Numbered from the stretch's first letter, positions 9,691 to 19,353 are shown. The stretch is 64,000 nt of DNA from Saprospiraceae bacterium (GCA_020628095.1 JAHDFP010000002.1:124001-188000); one strand, 5' to 3'. Made by a program: numbers and translations. The notes: generated by a model from the letters alone, not told the origin.

Positions 9691-11313
9691 ATGAGGACTT
9701 GCGTACTAACATATATTCTTTTAGCATTTTGTTCATCTGTACTCATAAGTCAGGTAGAAAAAGCCCCCATCGTCAATGAAGGTGAAGGACCTTATAATCA
9801 ACTTATTATAAGAGGAGTAACCATGATAGATGGTACTGGAGCGCCGCCTAGAGGACCTATAGATGTGGTTATAGAAAATAACATAATAACCAAAATAGCC
9901 AGTGTGGGTTATCCTGGCGTAGAAATAGACTCTACACGCCGACCCAAACTAAAAGAAGGTGGTCGCGAAATGGACGCCTCTGGTATGTACGTATTGCCTG
10001 GACTAGTGGATATGCATGGTCACATAGGAGGTAAGTATCAAGGAGCGAATGCAGAGTATGTGTTCAAGCTATGGATGGGGCATGGTATCACAACAATAAG
10101 AGATCCCTCCTGTGGTAATGGACTAGAATGGACGCTGGACCAAAAGAAATTGTCTGAATCCAACAAAATTACGGCACCTAGAATACAGGCTTATACTGTA
10201 TTCGGACAGGGAAGTAAAGAACCAATAAGTACGCCTGAGATGGCAAGGGACTGGGTAAGACAAAATGCACAAAACGGTGCAGATGGTATCAAGTTCTTCG
10301 GACTTTCTCCTAAAATATTCGATGCGGCTCTGCGAGAAAATAAAAAGCTGGGATTACGATCGGCATGTCACCATGCACAGCTGGATGTAGCCAGATGGAA
10401 TGTGCTCAAGTCTGCAGAGGCGGGTCTGACTACCATGGAGCATTGGTATGGCTTACCAGAGGCTTTGTTTGAGAATAAGACAATACAGGACTATCCCTTA
10501 GACTATAACTATAATAATGAGCAACACCGATTTGAAGAAGCTGGAAGATTATGGAAACAAGCGGCGACGCCATATTCTGATCACTGGAAGGACGTGATGC
10601 AGCAACTATTGGACTTAGACTTTACTATAGATCCCACATTTAATATATATGAGGCAAGTCGTGACTTGCATCGGGCAAGGAGAGAAGAATGGCATGAGAT
10701 ATATACCTTACCAAGTCTATGGCGATTCTTTCTACCAAGTAAAATATCGCATGGCTCATATTGGCATTTTTGGGGGACGGAGCAAGAGGTGGACTGGAGA
10801 GATAACTATAAACTCTGGATGACCTTTGTCAATGAATACAAAAATCAGGGTGGTCGAGTTACTGTAGGCTCTGATTCTGGATTTATATATAAGCTGTATG
10901 GGTTCGGATACATAAGAGAGCTCGAGTTGCTTCGCGAGGCAGGTTTTCATCCGCTCGAAGTAATACGCTCGGCTACGCTATATGGGGCGGAGGCATTAGG
11001 TATGGATGATGAAATCGGCAGTATCGAAGTGGGCAAAAAAGCAGATATTATACTTATAGATGAAAACCCATTGGTCAATCTCAAAGTCCTTTACGGAACA
11101 GGAGCGATCAAATTGACGGAAGACAATGAAATAGTGCGAGTCGGCGGTGTAAAATATACTATCAAGGACGGTATTATATATAATGCCAAATCATTGCTGG
11201 ATGATGTCAGAGCCATGGTTAACGAAGCCAAGGAAGAGGAAGGATTCAAAATAAATCAACCAGGAATGGATGAGTATTTTCAGCGATTAGAAGACAAACG
11301 AAAAGAGCCATAA
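9691..11313 (+). CDS. Secreted amidohydrolase-superfamily metal-dependent hydrolase
   Basis: A 540-residue protein with a signal peptide (residues 1-20) and the composite amidohydrolase layout: a small beta-sandwich at the N-terminus (about 35-100) and C-terminus (about 440-500) around a TIM barrel. The metal-site HxH is DMHGH (His109, His111). Further metal ligands are likely in SACHHAQ and TMEHWYG, and the late Asp in VGSDSG. The final AEALGMDDEIGSIEVGKKADIIL block is typical of the imidazolonepropionase-like/prolidase-like branch. The substrate, perhaps a peptide or cyclic amide, cannot be told from sequence. It is followed after 12 bp by a small membrane-protein gene, probably in the same transcript. 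Confidence 0.85.
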   Translation: MRTCVLTYILLAFCSSVLISQVEKAPIVNEGEGPYNQLIIRGVTMIDGTGAPPRGPIDVVIENNIITKIASVGYPGVEIDSTRRPKLKEGGREMDASGMYVLPGLVDMHGHIGGKYQGANAEYVFKLWMGHGITTIRDPSCGNGLEWTLDQKKLSESNKITAPRIQAYTVFGQGSKEPISTPEMARDWVRQNAQNGADGIKFFGLSPKIFDAALRENKKLGLRSACHHAQLDVARWNVLKSAEAGLTTMEHWYGLPEALFENKTIQDYPLDYNYNNEQHRFEEAGRLWKQAATPYSDHWKDVMQQLLDLDFTIDPTFNIYEASRDLHRARREEWHEIYTLPSLWRFFLPSKISHGSYWHFWGTEQEVDWRDNYKLWMTFVNEYKNQGGRVTVGSDSGFIYKLYGFGYIRELELLREAGFHPLEVIRSATLYGAEALGMDDEIGSIEVGKKADIILIDENPLVNLKVLYGTGAIKLTEDNEIVRVGGVKYTIKDGIIYNAKSLLDDVRAMVNEAKEEEGFKINQPGMDEYFQRLEDKRKEP

Positions 11314-11325
11314 AATAAAAACTAG

Positions 11326-11895
11326 ATGCTTAGGTACATTAAAGACGCTTCTCTCATTATATTTTCAGTGTTATTAGCTTTTATACTCAATGAATGCAGG
11401 ACTGAGTATAAAAACCAGAAGGACACCGAAGAAACACTACAAAGCATCAGGGATGAGATTGTTTCCAATAAAAAGGTAGTTGAAAAGATCTATGCCTACC
11501 ATTCTAAGGGATTTGAAATGATGAAAGATAGTTTGAAATCTGATGCCTTTAAGAATGAATTAAAAAAAGGAAATATTCCTGCCCTCTATGTTTTTTTACC
11601 TGACGGTATTATCCAAGACCATGTGTCTACTATTGCTTACGAAATCTCAACGCATAAAAATCTTATCACCAGAACTTCCATAGATCAAGCTATGGAAATA
11701 CAAAGAATCTATGATCAGCAAAATACTATTATCAACACCATAGGTTATATTGTCAATCACATTTCTCATGAAGATTTTATTGCTGGAAAAAATCTCGATA
11801 ATAAATTTTTGGTCCTCGTAGACCAGATGAATGAATTGACAGGGCAGGAAGATGTACTAATTCATTTTTGCGACAAATATTTAGAAAAGTACTAA
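11326..11895 (+). CDS. Hypothetical single-pass membrane protein
   Basis: A 189-residue protein with one N-terminal hydrophobic helix (about residues 8-24, IIFSVLLAFILNE) followed by a charged, helix-rich domain with coiled-coil character (about 30-85) and no recognisable motif. Similar proteins with an N-terminal helix ending in LNE(W/C)R are common in Bacteroidota and lack an assigned function (recollection, not searched). It starts 12 bp after the amidohydrolase stop, so the two are probably co-transcribed, and a hairpin follows. Confidence 0.7.
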   Translation: MLRYIKDASLIIFSVLLAFILNECRTEYKNQKDTEETLQSIRDEIVSNKKVVEKIYAYHSKGFEMMKDSLKSDAFKNELKKGNIPALYVFLPDGIIQDHVSTIAYEISTHKNLITRTSIDQAMEIQRIYDQQNTIINTIGYIVNHISHEDFIAGKNLDNKFLVLVDQMNELTGQEDVLIHFCDKYLEKY

Positions 11896-11903
11896 ACAAA
11901 AAA

Positions 11904-11924
11904 TCCCGACCTATAAGATCGGGA
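11904..11924 (+). terminator. Probable terminator after the amidohydrolase operon
   Basis: The inverted repeat TCCCGA/TCGGGA with a 9-nt loop begins 8 bp after the stop codon. It is followed by a T-rich but interrupted tract (cattcattttgg). The short stem and broken T-run make this moderate evidence only. Confidence 0.5.
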
Positions 11925-12231
11925 CATTCATTTTGGTTTGTCAATCTTCCAAGTGATAAGAAGATGACCTAAAAATAACACAATAATCAGATATATTATA
12001 AAACATATTTTTTTCTTCTAATTTGTCATAAATAACTGGTTGTCAGATTTTTATGATGTCTAAAACTCATATTGACCATATATCTGTGAGGTCATTTATT
12101 TTTAACGTTTTGTGGTTTGGTGTCTTTAGGTTGTAGATAACGATTTGTAGCCCTATCCTAGGGACAACACTAATTAAAAATCTCTATGTCCTCTGTTTAT
12201 GCTACTTAAGCCGAGGATTTTTTCCTATAGA
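11925..12231. other. Convergent intergenic spacer
   Basis: About 300 bp of AT-rich sequence between the plus-strand operon end and the minus-strand GH16 stop. I see no gene, no tRNA and no strong repeat. A weak TCCTC/GAGGA pair near 12190 with a long loop could help end the GH16 transcript, but I do not call it. Confidence 0.4.
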
Positions 12232-13101
12232 CTAAAAGATTTTAGTGGGAGAATTGTCTTTGTAGACTTTCACATAATCGATGATATACTCCGCTCTGGT
12301 GAGGGTTTTATCCATACCGAATCTTCCGCCCCAGCTGCCACCCATCGCCAGATTAAGAATAACATGAAAATTTTGATCAAAAGGCCATGATTCAGACCCT
12401 TTCTTTTCGTTCTCAAACGAGAAGTACATCTTATCATCTACATAAAACTCCATGATGTCCTCATTCCAATGGACCGAATAATCATGGAAGGCAGATTCGT
12501 TATCAGGGATGTATATATGACCTCCTTTATGAGTGCCTTTGAGATGATTATACTTTTCTGTATGTACTGTTCCATATATACTATCTGGGTGATATCCGAC
12601 ATGTTCCATGATGTCTATTTCTCCGCTTTTAGGCCAGCCTCCGTATTTCTGGTCGGTAGGTAGCATCCATGCCGCGGGCCAAGTGCCTTTGCCTGACGGA
12701 TTCTTGAGACGTATTTCTACTTTCCCGTACTTGATATCGAATTCTTTCTTAGACTTGACACGAGCAGAAGTGTATTCTGACATCCCAGTTTGTTCTTTGA
12801 TCGCGACGATATGTAGGTGACCGTTTTTGACATATACGTTTTTGGGGTCATCGGTGTAGTATTGTTTTTCTCTATTACCCCATCCGCAGAGATAAGGACA
12901 ACCGTCTCCTAGATCATAAGTCCACAGTTCTTCTTTAGGACTGCCTTCGTAGTCAAAATCTTCTGACCATACCAATTCCCACTCTATCTCCTCTTTTTTT
13001 CTGCTTTCATAATCATATTCTGACATGAGCTTGAGGACTACCAGACCAATTCCGATAATTACGATGTATCCGAATACTTTCATCGATTCGCCGATATTCA
13101 A
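12232..13101 (-). CDS. Glycoside hydrolase family 16 (laminarinase-like beta-glucanase)
   Basis: A 289-residue protein with an N-terminal hydrophobic helix (VFGYIVIIGIGLVVLKLM) that acts as a signal anchor or signal peptide; the start could also be the Met six residues in. The GH16 jelly-roll has the catalytic block GEIDIMEHVG (ExDxxE: nucleophile Glu, assisting Asp, acid/base Glu), preceded by WPAAWMLP and followed by the GTVHTEKYNH motif. WDLNLAMGGSWGG-like and YIDYVKVYK elements near the end complete the fold. This pattern is typical of beta-1,3(4)-glucanases acting on laminarin-like glucans. No SusC/D or transporter gene is adjacent, so it is not part of a local utilisation locus. Confidence 0.92.
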   Translation of the reverse strand: MNIGESMKVFGYIVIIGIGLVVLKLMSEYDYESRKKEEIEWELVWSEDFDYEGSPKEELWTYDLGDGCPYLCGWGNREKQYYTDDPKNVYVKNGHLHIVAIKEQTGMSEYTSARVKSKKEFDIKYGKVEIRLKNPSGKGTWPAAWMLPTDQKYGGWPKSGEIDIMEHVGYHPDSIYGTVHTEKYNHLKGTHKGGHIYIPDNESAFHDYSVHWNEDIMEFYVDDKMYFSFENEKKGSESWPFDQNFHVILNLAMGGSWGGRFGMDKTLTRAEYIIDYVKVYKDNSPTKIF

Positions 13102-13188
13102 AATCTTTTATTTTAAAAGTAGGAATATTTTTTTGATAGGATGTTCACTCCAGAAGATCATTTATGAAAACCTTGGATACCCCCATTT

Positions 13189-13566
13189 TTATCTTCTTAA
13201 AAATTCTGATATTAAGTAAGCAAGAGCGCATACCATACAAATTACAATGCCCAAGAATTCTCTTATGTCCTCTACTGCCTTAACCTCAGTCGGTTCGTAA
13301 TCTATAAATGCGGGGCGACCCGCGCTTATCCAATTGCTATAGAGATGAAACTGAGAGATGAAAAGAACAACAAGGAGAATATTAATAGCTATTATATAAC
13401 CACGAGATTTTAAATTGAGGACTTTGAGCAAAGGTATGATGGCGATGCTAATGTAAAGTAGAATCCATTGCCAAGCATCGGAGTCATTATATTGTACTGC
13501 CGCGAATGATAAGAAAATACCAAAGACTATTATATGAATGAATTTATTCATTCTCATAAATATCAT
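13189..13566 (-). CDS. TMEM220-like small integral membrane protein
   Basis: A 125-residue protein with four likely membrane helices. The motif FAAVQYNDSDAWQWI near the N-terminus is characteristic of the transmembrane family 220 proteins, whose role is unknown. The frame opens inside the end of the upstream helicase gene. Starting at the first ATG gives a 23-bp overlap; starting at MNKFIH (13551) gives 8 bp. Either way the two genes are probably translationally coupled. Confidence 0.8.
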   Translation of the reverse strand: MIFMRMNKFIHIIVFGIFLSFAAVQYNDSDAWQWILLYISIAIIPLLKVLNLKSRGYIIAINILLVVLFISQFHLYSNWISAGRPAFIDYEPTEVKAVEDIREFLGIVICMVCALAYLISEFLRR

Positions 13567-16500
13567 CTTTTAGTTCGTCTGATAGTGTGTAATTATTATG
13601 CACGAATTGGCACCACATACATTCTTCGTCCTCACAGGTTTTATCAAAGTTGTAATTTTTTATGTTCTTATAGGTGTCTGTAATTTGTGTTCCGATAAAG
13701 TCTATATCTTGGTCTTGTACGACAAATTTTTCTGTCATAAAGGACTCCGTCTTTTTATTATGCTCTATGAACTCTATTTCTCCTGATAACATATTCCATT
13801 GACTTTTTTTATCACTATCGAGTAGTATTTTGTAGAATACAATTTGTCTCCAGTAATCTCCTCCTTCTGGTATTTTTTCGGAACTTGGTCTTAATTTTTC
13901 TTTAGTTTTTTGTTTGGTAAAGTCACCAGTCTTATAATCAACCACATTGACATGACCATCTAGGATTTCTATTTTGTCTATGACACCCTTGAGAGGTACG
14001 CCTTTATATTGGGCATGTGATATATTTTCTTCTACGGCGAACTTATTCAGATTAGCCCATGATTCTATTTTTTCTTCATAAAGAGCCTCTAAGGACTTTG
14101 ATCCTAGTTTTGTCAAGTTTTCAAATTCTTGTTGCGTGAAATTAGACCTGTAGTGTTTCATACTTTCGACAAAGTAGAAAATCAATTTGTCCGCGGAATG
14201 ATCTTCATTGTGTTTGAGGTAGAGAAAAAATCGGTATAGTGCATTATGCATGGCGCTACCGTAACCTGAGTATGCGTTACGTGCATGCGGAACTCGTAAT
14301 ATTACCTCAAAATAGAAGGATAGAGGACAGCGGATATACTTATTGAGGTGAGTGACGGACATGCGATATCCATCAAGCCACTGATCTATGAGGTCTTTTT
14401 CGACTAGTTCTATACGTTTTTTATGAGTTCTCAGGAGATTATAGTAGAAATCTGCGATGAGATCATCTGATACTTTCATTTTTATTATTTCCTGATCAGA
14501 TTGTGCTAATATTTCTTCTACAAAAGCTGATTTTTCTTGTTCCTTTTTTTGTTCCGAATACTGAGAGTAACTAATAATCAAATCAGTTTTTGCTCTTGTC
14601 ATTGCGACATAGAATAGCCTTCTTTCGTCTTCTGTATTAGTCGCATTATCTGCATTGAATCCTTCTGGATAACTATAGTGACCGTAGGTGGAATTATTTT
14701 TATCCCACACTGATTGGATGGCGGACAGGATGTATACTTTTTTATATTCTGCTCCTTTGGCAGAGTGTGCTGTAATAAAGTGGACACCATCTTCTGATGA
14801 TATTGTTTTGTTGACGGGTAATGGCACGTCATTATCATTCATTTTTTTGATGGTATCTAGGATATATGTAAGATCGCAATCTGATTTTTTCTCAGCTTCA
14901 TTTTTGATGAAATCAAAAAGTGTGGTTACCAGCTGAAGCAACCAAGATTTATTTGACTGATTCATTATGTATTGCAGAATGCCGCCATCATTCAGTACTT
15001 TCTCGAATAGGGTCTGGATAGTGATAATTGGCACTTGTTGTATCCAGTGTTCTAGGGTCAATGCACTCTTTAGAATCTGTTCCTTGTTATTTAGGGACAA
15101 GTTATTTAGAACCTCCTCGTCTGTGATTATGTCACGCCACTTTTTTCTTTCGACGGTTTCTTTAGCTTCTGATTTGGATGGCCTTTGAGTATTGATACGA
15201 CTTATATAGCCAGATATCCTTCCGACATCCAAGCAGTCATTATTAAAATAATTATAGTGCAATATCTCAAAAAGTCGTCCTTCTCCCAGTCCATAGAGTT
15301 CGTACTCTTCCTCTATATATTGGAGAATGTTTATTATATTTTTTATAAACGGAAGCTCTAGTATATTTATCCGACGTCTGACATTAATAGGTACATTTCT
15401 TTTTTCTAGTACAGTGACTAGATCATCTACTTGTCTATGTTTCCGATATATAACAGCGACATCTTTGAGTGATTGGTTTGGGTCTTTATATGTTTCTTCC
15501 AGTTCGTATGCAAGATGTGCGTACTCCGCGGATACTTTGTCGTAGCATCTGATTTCGGGGACGGTTTGGTCATCCTTATGATCCCCTGATGCTTTGAGTT
15601 CCTTGGTAAGAGAGGCGTCTTGTCTCACCATGCGCTCAGTATTCAATTGTATGAGCATCATGGATTGATCTAAGATCGCCTGATTGGATCTATAGTTTTC
15701 TTCTAATACGATTGTCTTTGGATTGTACTTGTTTTTAAAGCTGAATATATTACCAAGATTAGCACCCTGAAACTTATATATAGCTTGATCATCATCACCT
15801 ACGACAAATACGTTAGGTCTATCCCAGTAAGAGATAAGGTGTGTCAATAACTCATTTTGCGCACCATTCGTATCTTGATATTCGTCCACGAGAAAGTATA
15901 GGTATCTCTCTTGGTATCTGAGCAAAATTTCTTCGTTTTCTGCAAAAGCCTGTATAACCCATAAGATCATATCATTGTAATCATATCGTTCTTTTTCAGA
16001 CATGATATTTTTATAATTTTCATATTGATCTACGGCAGCTATGAGAGGGTCAAATTTCTTGACAAGTTTTTCGTAATGATCATCTCTGAAATCACCCTTC
16101 ATATACGTGCGTCCCGTTTTTTTATTGACGGACTTTCTTTTACATATAAATTTTTCGTCTTCCTTCTGCTCTTGCAGAAAGTTCTGTATCATTTCTTTAA
16201 CCTCATCAGAAGAATAATTTTCCTTCTGCATAATATCAAAGAGATTGCGGAGTCTCTTACTCTCGAAGTATATATTACCCTTATATCTTTTGAGGATATT
16301 GTCATCGGGCAGGTTGTCGATGATTTGGTTATAGACATCTATTCTTTCTAGATCTGAGATGGCGTCGAGTTGTCGATATTCTCCGAAATATTCAAGGTTT
16401 TCTTTGATCACCTGATTACAGAAACTATGGAACGTTGATATATGAATCTGATGAGCTGTAGGCCCAATAATTTCTACGAGTCTTTTTCTCATAGATATGG

Positions 16501-16747
16501 TTGCAGAGTCCGTATAAGTAAGACATAATATGTTATAAGGTTGTACGTCTTGCTCATGTAGTATCTTGCCTAGACGGGTTGCTAGTATCTGTGTCTTACC
16601 AGTACCCGGTCCTGCATTAACTAGTACTGGACCTTCTATAGTATCTACAGCTTCTTTTTGACGAGGGTTGAGTTTATTATATGCGTTGAGATAATTAGAG
16701 TGGTATTTCTGTTTTAGTTTATCTAGAGGGAATAATTCTGCTTGCAT
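13544..16747 (-). CDS. UvrD/PcrA-type helicase fused to an Fe-S PD-(D/E)XK nuclease
   Basis: A 1067-residue superfamily 1A DNA helicase with Walker A GPGTGKT at residues 46-52, the Walker B block LVDEYQDTN, motif III VGDDDQAIYKFQGA, motif V TAHSAKGAEYK and motif VI RRLFYVAMTRAK. The C-terminal 250 residues form a RecB/AddB-type nuclease: RCPLSFYFE (first Cys), the catalytic strand VDYKTGDF, and a late CEDEECMWC cluster. That gives the four Cys of an Fe-S staple (C...Cx4Cx2C). The domain order resembles one AddAB chain, but no recB/addA partner lies next to it. It probably unwinds and nicks DNA ends in repair. Confidence 0.92.
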   Translation of the reverse strand: MQAELFPLDKLKQKYHSNYLNAYNKLNPRQKEAVDTIEGPVLVNAGPGTGKTQILATRLGKILHEQDVQPYNILCLTYTDSATISMRKRLVEIIGPTAHQIHISTFHSFCNQVIKENLEYFGEYRQLDAISDLERIDVYNQIIDNLPDDNILKRYKGNIYFESKRLRNLFDIMQKENYSSDEVKEMIQNFLQEQKEDEKFICKRKSVNKKTGRTYMKGDFRDDHYEKLVKKFDPLIAAVDQYENYKNIMSEKERYDYNDMILWVIQAFAENEEILLRYQERYLYFLVDEYQDTNGAQNELLTHLISYWDRPNVFVVGDDDQAIYKFQGANLGNIFSFKNKYNPKTIVLEENYRSNQAILDQSMMLIQLNTERMVRQDASLTKELKASGDHKDDQTVPEIRCYDKVSAEYAHLAYELEETYKDPNQSLKDVAVIYRKHRQVDDLVTVLEKRNVPINVRRRINILELPFIKNIINILQYIEEEYELYGLGEGRLFEILHYNYFNNDCLDVGRISGYISRINTQRPSKSEAKETVERKKWRDIITDEEVLNNLSLNNKEQILKSALTLEHWIQQVPIITIQTLFEKVLNDGGILQYIMNQSNKSWLLQLVTTLFDFIKNEAEKKSDCDLTYILDTIKKMNDNDVPLPVNKTISSEDGVHFITAHSAKGAEYKKVYILSAIQSVWDKNNSTYGHYSYPEGFNADNATNTEDERRLFYVAMTRAKTDLIISYSQYSEQKKEQEKSAFVEEILAQSDQEIIKMKVSDDLIADFYYNLLRTHKKRIELVEKDLIDQWLDGYRMSVTHLNKYIRCPLSFYFEVILRVPHARNAYSGYGSAMHNALYRFFLYLKHNEDHSADKLIFYFVESMKHYRSNFTQQEFENLTKLGSKSLEALYEEKIESWANLNKFAVEENISHAQYKGVPLKGVIDKIEILDGHVNVVDYKTGDFTKQKTKEKLRPSSEKIPEGGDYWRQIVFYKILLDSDKKSQWNMLSGEIEFIEHNKKTESFMTEKFVVQDQDIDFIGTQITDTYKNIKNYNFDKTCEDEECMWCQFVHNNYTLSDELKDDIYENE

Positions 16748-16975
16748 ATTAGAGATTATTGTTAAGAACTCTTTATCATAAAGCCTGATTTGCAGCCTTA
16801 TGGTTTAGAGCATCTTAAAAATGAAAAGTTAATTGACTTTTCAGTCGTTAAATGTCTGTTAATCACCAAAATGGATATAACCATTACCATGCAAACATAG
16901 TCATATTCGTACAGCAAGGATTGATATACATGAAGTCAGGGAACCAAATTATTACTTCATCTAAAAACTTGTATT

Positions 16976-17404
16976 ATGAGAAAATCACTTGCTTTAATCA
17001 TTATGATTTTACTGGGCACCTGTTATATATCGGATGCTCAGCGAAGACAAACAGTTGTTACTTATTATGACAACGGGTATTATGACAATGATCGTAACAA
17101 TAGATTAGTTCGATACCAAAGGGATAATTTTTTGTTTGACCAGATGAGCCGAAATGATAGAAGGAGACTCGTCAAACTCGAACGAAAATTATATGATAGA
17201 GCAGATCGGGCTTGGGAGGATGGATTTATTAGTGACCGAGATAGGCGACGTGTCAGGGAGGTAGAGCGAGATATCTACAAATTGCTAAGGAGATATGATT
17301 ATGTCAGAAGAAATAATCGTGCGAATAGAAATGGGGATAGAAATAGGAGAGATAGGGATAGAAGGAACAGAAGAGGAAGTAACAGAAGATATTGTTGGCA
17401 GTAG
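16976..17404 (+). CDS. Small secreted basic Arg/Asn/Asp-rich protein
   Basis: A 142-residue protein with a signal peptide (about residues 1-21, ending ...YISDAQ). The mature part is highly charged, with YYDNGYYDN, then a helical stretch rich in R, D and K (about 55-110). A low-complexity tail of R, N, D and G follows, ending near a single Cys. I recognise no domain. It sits alone upstream of a strong terminator, so it is a monocistronic unit. The composition resembles secreted nucleic-acid- or polyanion-binding tails, but this is a guess. Confidence 0.75.
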   Translation: MRKSLALIIMILLGTCYISDAQRRQTVVTYYDNGYYDNDRNNRLVRYQRDNFLFDQMSRNDRRRLVKLERKLYDRADRAWEDGFISDRDRRRVREVERDIYKLLRRYDYVRRNNRANRNGDRNRRDRDRRNRRGSNRRYCWQ

Positions 17405-17420
17405 AATAATTCGGATGGAG

Positions 17421-17450
17421 GGATCGCAGCTAGGCTGTGATCCTTTTTTA
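17421..17450 (+). terminator. Strong Rho-independent terminator
   Basis: A 10-bp stem GGATCGCAGC/GCTGTGATCC (one G-U pair) with a 3-nt loop TAG, followed directly by a T-tract (TTTTTTA). It lies 17 bp after the stop of the small secreted protein and separates it from the convergent permease gene. Confidence 0.9.
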
Positions 17451-17453
17451 TGT

Positions 17454-18224
17454 TTATATCAAGAAAGAGTACAGTTCGAAATTTTTGATTAATACACCTA
17501 CTATAATAATTATGATAAGCCGATAGGCCCAGACGTTGGCAGATTTGAAACTGGATAAATAATGGGCCGTAAAATAACCTCCCGCCGCTTGTCCGATGGA
17601 AAGCACCAAAGCATACTTCCACATGATAGCCCCTTTATACCAAAAGATGCAAACCACAATCCATGAGTAAATCGCCACAATAGCAATCTTAAGCGCATTC
17701 CCGTGTATCAGGTCCCGCTTACCCAGCAAGACGATGATAATCAAGAATATAATACCGAAACCAGCCTGAATAAATCCAGCATAAAAACCAACGGCAATAA
17801 ACAGCGGAATAAGAATCAGCCTAGATACAGATTCTTCTTCTATTTGGTTTTGTAAGAAACGTTTTGGGTTAGTCAGTAATAGAATGAGGATGGGGATTAG
17901 CAAATAATTGAAAATATTTTTGAATTGTTCTGCATTGATCTTGAGTGCACAAATCGCACCTGCGATAACACCTATTAGTGTAAAGATGATGATCCATCCA
18001 TCCCCTTTGATATTGAGCTTTCCTTTTTTTAGAAAAGTCAGCGAAGCAATATTGCTACTGAAAAAGACATTAACTCGATTAGTCGTATTGGCTATATGAC
18101 CTGGAAGTCCAAGTATGTCCATATATATGGCTAAGGTCAATACAGAACCATATCCCGCCAAGGTATTGATAATACCGGCAACAAATCCACCGACGATGGC
18201 TATGATGATTTGAGTGGCTTCCAA
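17454..18224 (-). CDS. TSUP family permease (TauE/SafE-like)
   Basis: A 256-residue polytopic membrane protein with seven or eight hydrophobic helices. The start, GGFVAGIINTLAGYGSVLTL, and the block LGLPGHIANTTNRVNVFFSS are typical of the first repeat of TauE/SafE (TSUP) permeases. A second-repeat GFYAGFIQAGFGIIFLI follows in the middle. TSUP proteins export or import small sulfur- or organic-acid anions; the substrate is unknown here. Its start lies about 98 bp from the proposed pheS start in a divergent arrangement. Confidence 0.88.
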   Translation of the reverse strand: MEATQIIIAIVGGFVAGIINTLAGYGSVLTLAIYMDILGLPGHIANTTNRVNVFFSSNIASLTFLKKGKLNIKGDGWIIIFTLIGVIAGAICALKINAEQFKNIFNYLLIPILILLLTNPKRFLQNQIEEESVSRLILIPLFIAVGFYAGFIQAGFGIIFLIIIVLLGKRDLIHGNALKIAIVAIYSWIVVCIFWYKGAIMWKYALVLSIGQAAGGYFTAHYLSSFKSANVWAYRLIIIIIVGVLIKNFELYSFLI

Positions 18225-18321
18225 TTTCTTCTTTTGCGCCGCAAGTATAGAAAGATCATTCCATTATTTTGACATCATTATAGCAAAGAACAGTACCTTT
18301 ATCAGCTTAACTCATAGACAA

Positions 18322-19353
18322 TTGGACGTATTCAACAAAATATCCGAATTACTTGCTGAGATAGAGTCATCATCACCTTCTGACGCGCAGTCATTGGAGA
18401 CTTTCAGAATAAGATTTCTGGGCACTAAGAACGTAATAAAGCCTCTTTTTGCAGAGATGAGAAACGTGTCTTCTGATAAGAAAAAAGAATTTGGACAGGC
18501 ACTTAATCACCTTAAGACGAGTGCAGAGGAAAGATATAATCTACTGAAGAAAGAGGTCCAACTGAAATCTACGCAAGACGAAGTGTCTAATATGGACCTG
18601 ACTCTTCCAGTAGATTCTGGTTTTACGGGTTCTCGTCATCCAGTGTCTATTGTTATGAATCGAATGATTAACATCTTTGAGAAAATTGGTTTTGTCGTAG
18701 AGGAAGAGCGCGAGATAGAAGATGATTGGCATAATTTCTCAGCTATGAATACGCCTGATGACCATCCAGCGAGGGATATGCAGGACACCTTTTACCTCAA
18801 GGATTCAGAAAAGTTTTTACTTAGGACGCATACCTCATCCGTGCAAGCGCGGGTGATGACTAACCAAAAACCACCAATCAGAATCATCGCACCTGGTCGA
18901 GTCTACAGAAATGAAACAATATCTGCCAGATCACATTGTCAGTTTCACCAGGTGGAGGGATTATATATAGATAAGGATGTGTCTTTTGCGGATATGAAAC
19001 AGACCTTACTTTATTTTGCCAGAGAGATGTATGGTCCCGATACTAAGATCAGATTGAGACCCAGTTATTTTCCGTTCACCGAGCCAAGTGCTGAGATGGA
19101 TGTGTGGATGGGGACTGATACAGAAACCACTAAGCGTCTGACGAAAGGTACGGGATGGCTAGAGGTGCTAGGATGTGGAATGGTAGACCCTAATGTATTG
19201 ACTAATTGTGGTATAGATCCAGAGGTGTATACAGGTTATGCCTTTGGCATCGGGATAGAAAGGACGGCAATGCAAAAGTATAATATCAGTGACATTAGAT
19301 TACTGTTCGAAAATGATGTTAGATTCTTACAACAATTTAGTGCCGTTATCTGA
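18322..19353 (+). CDS. pheS: Phenylalanine-tRNA ligase alpha subunit (TTG start)
   Basis: This 343-residue protein charges tRNA-Phe as the alpha chain of the alpha2-beta2 enzyme. Class II motifs are present: TGSRHPVSIVMNRM, FSAMNTPDDHPARDMQDTFY, LLRTHTSSVQARVM (motif 2 region) and GIGIERTAMQKY (motif 3). The open frame extends upstream to an ATG at 18214, but that adds 36 residues unlike any PheS and overlaps the divergent permease gene. No ATG or GTG lies where the family begins. The TTG at 18322 gives MDVFNKISELLAEIE, which matches a normal PheS N-terminus. It overlaps hisS by one base (TGATG). pheT is not in the window. Confidence 0.93.
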   Translation: MDVFNKISELLAEIESSSPSDAQSLETFRIRFLGTKNVIKPLFAEMRNVSSDKKKEFGQALNHLKTSAEERYNLLKKEVQLKSTQDEVSNMDLTLPVDSGFTGSRHPVSIVMNRMINIFEKIGFVVEEEREIEDDWHNFSAMNTPDDHPARDMQDTFYLKDSEKFLLRTHTSSVQARVMTNQKPPIRIIAPGRVYRNETISARSHCQFHQVEGLYIDKDVSFADMKQTLLYFAREMYGPDTKIRLRPSYFPFTEPSAEMDVWMGTDTETTKRLTKGTGWLEVLGCGMVDPNVLTNCGIDPEVYTGYAFGIGIERTAMQKYNISDIRLLFENDVRFLQQFSAVI

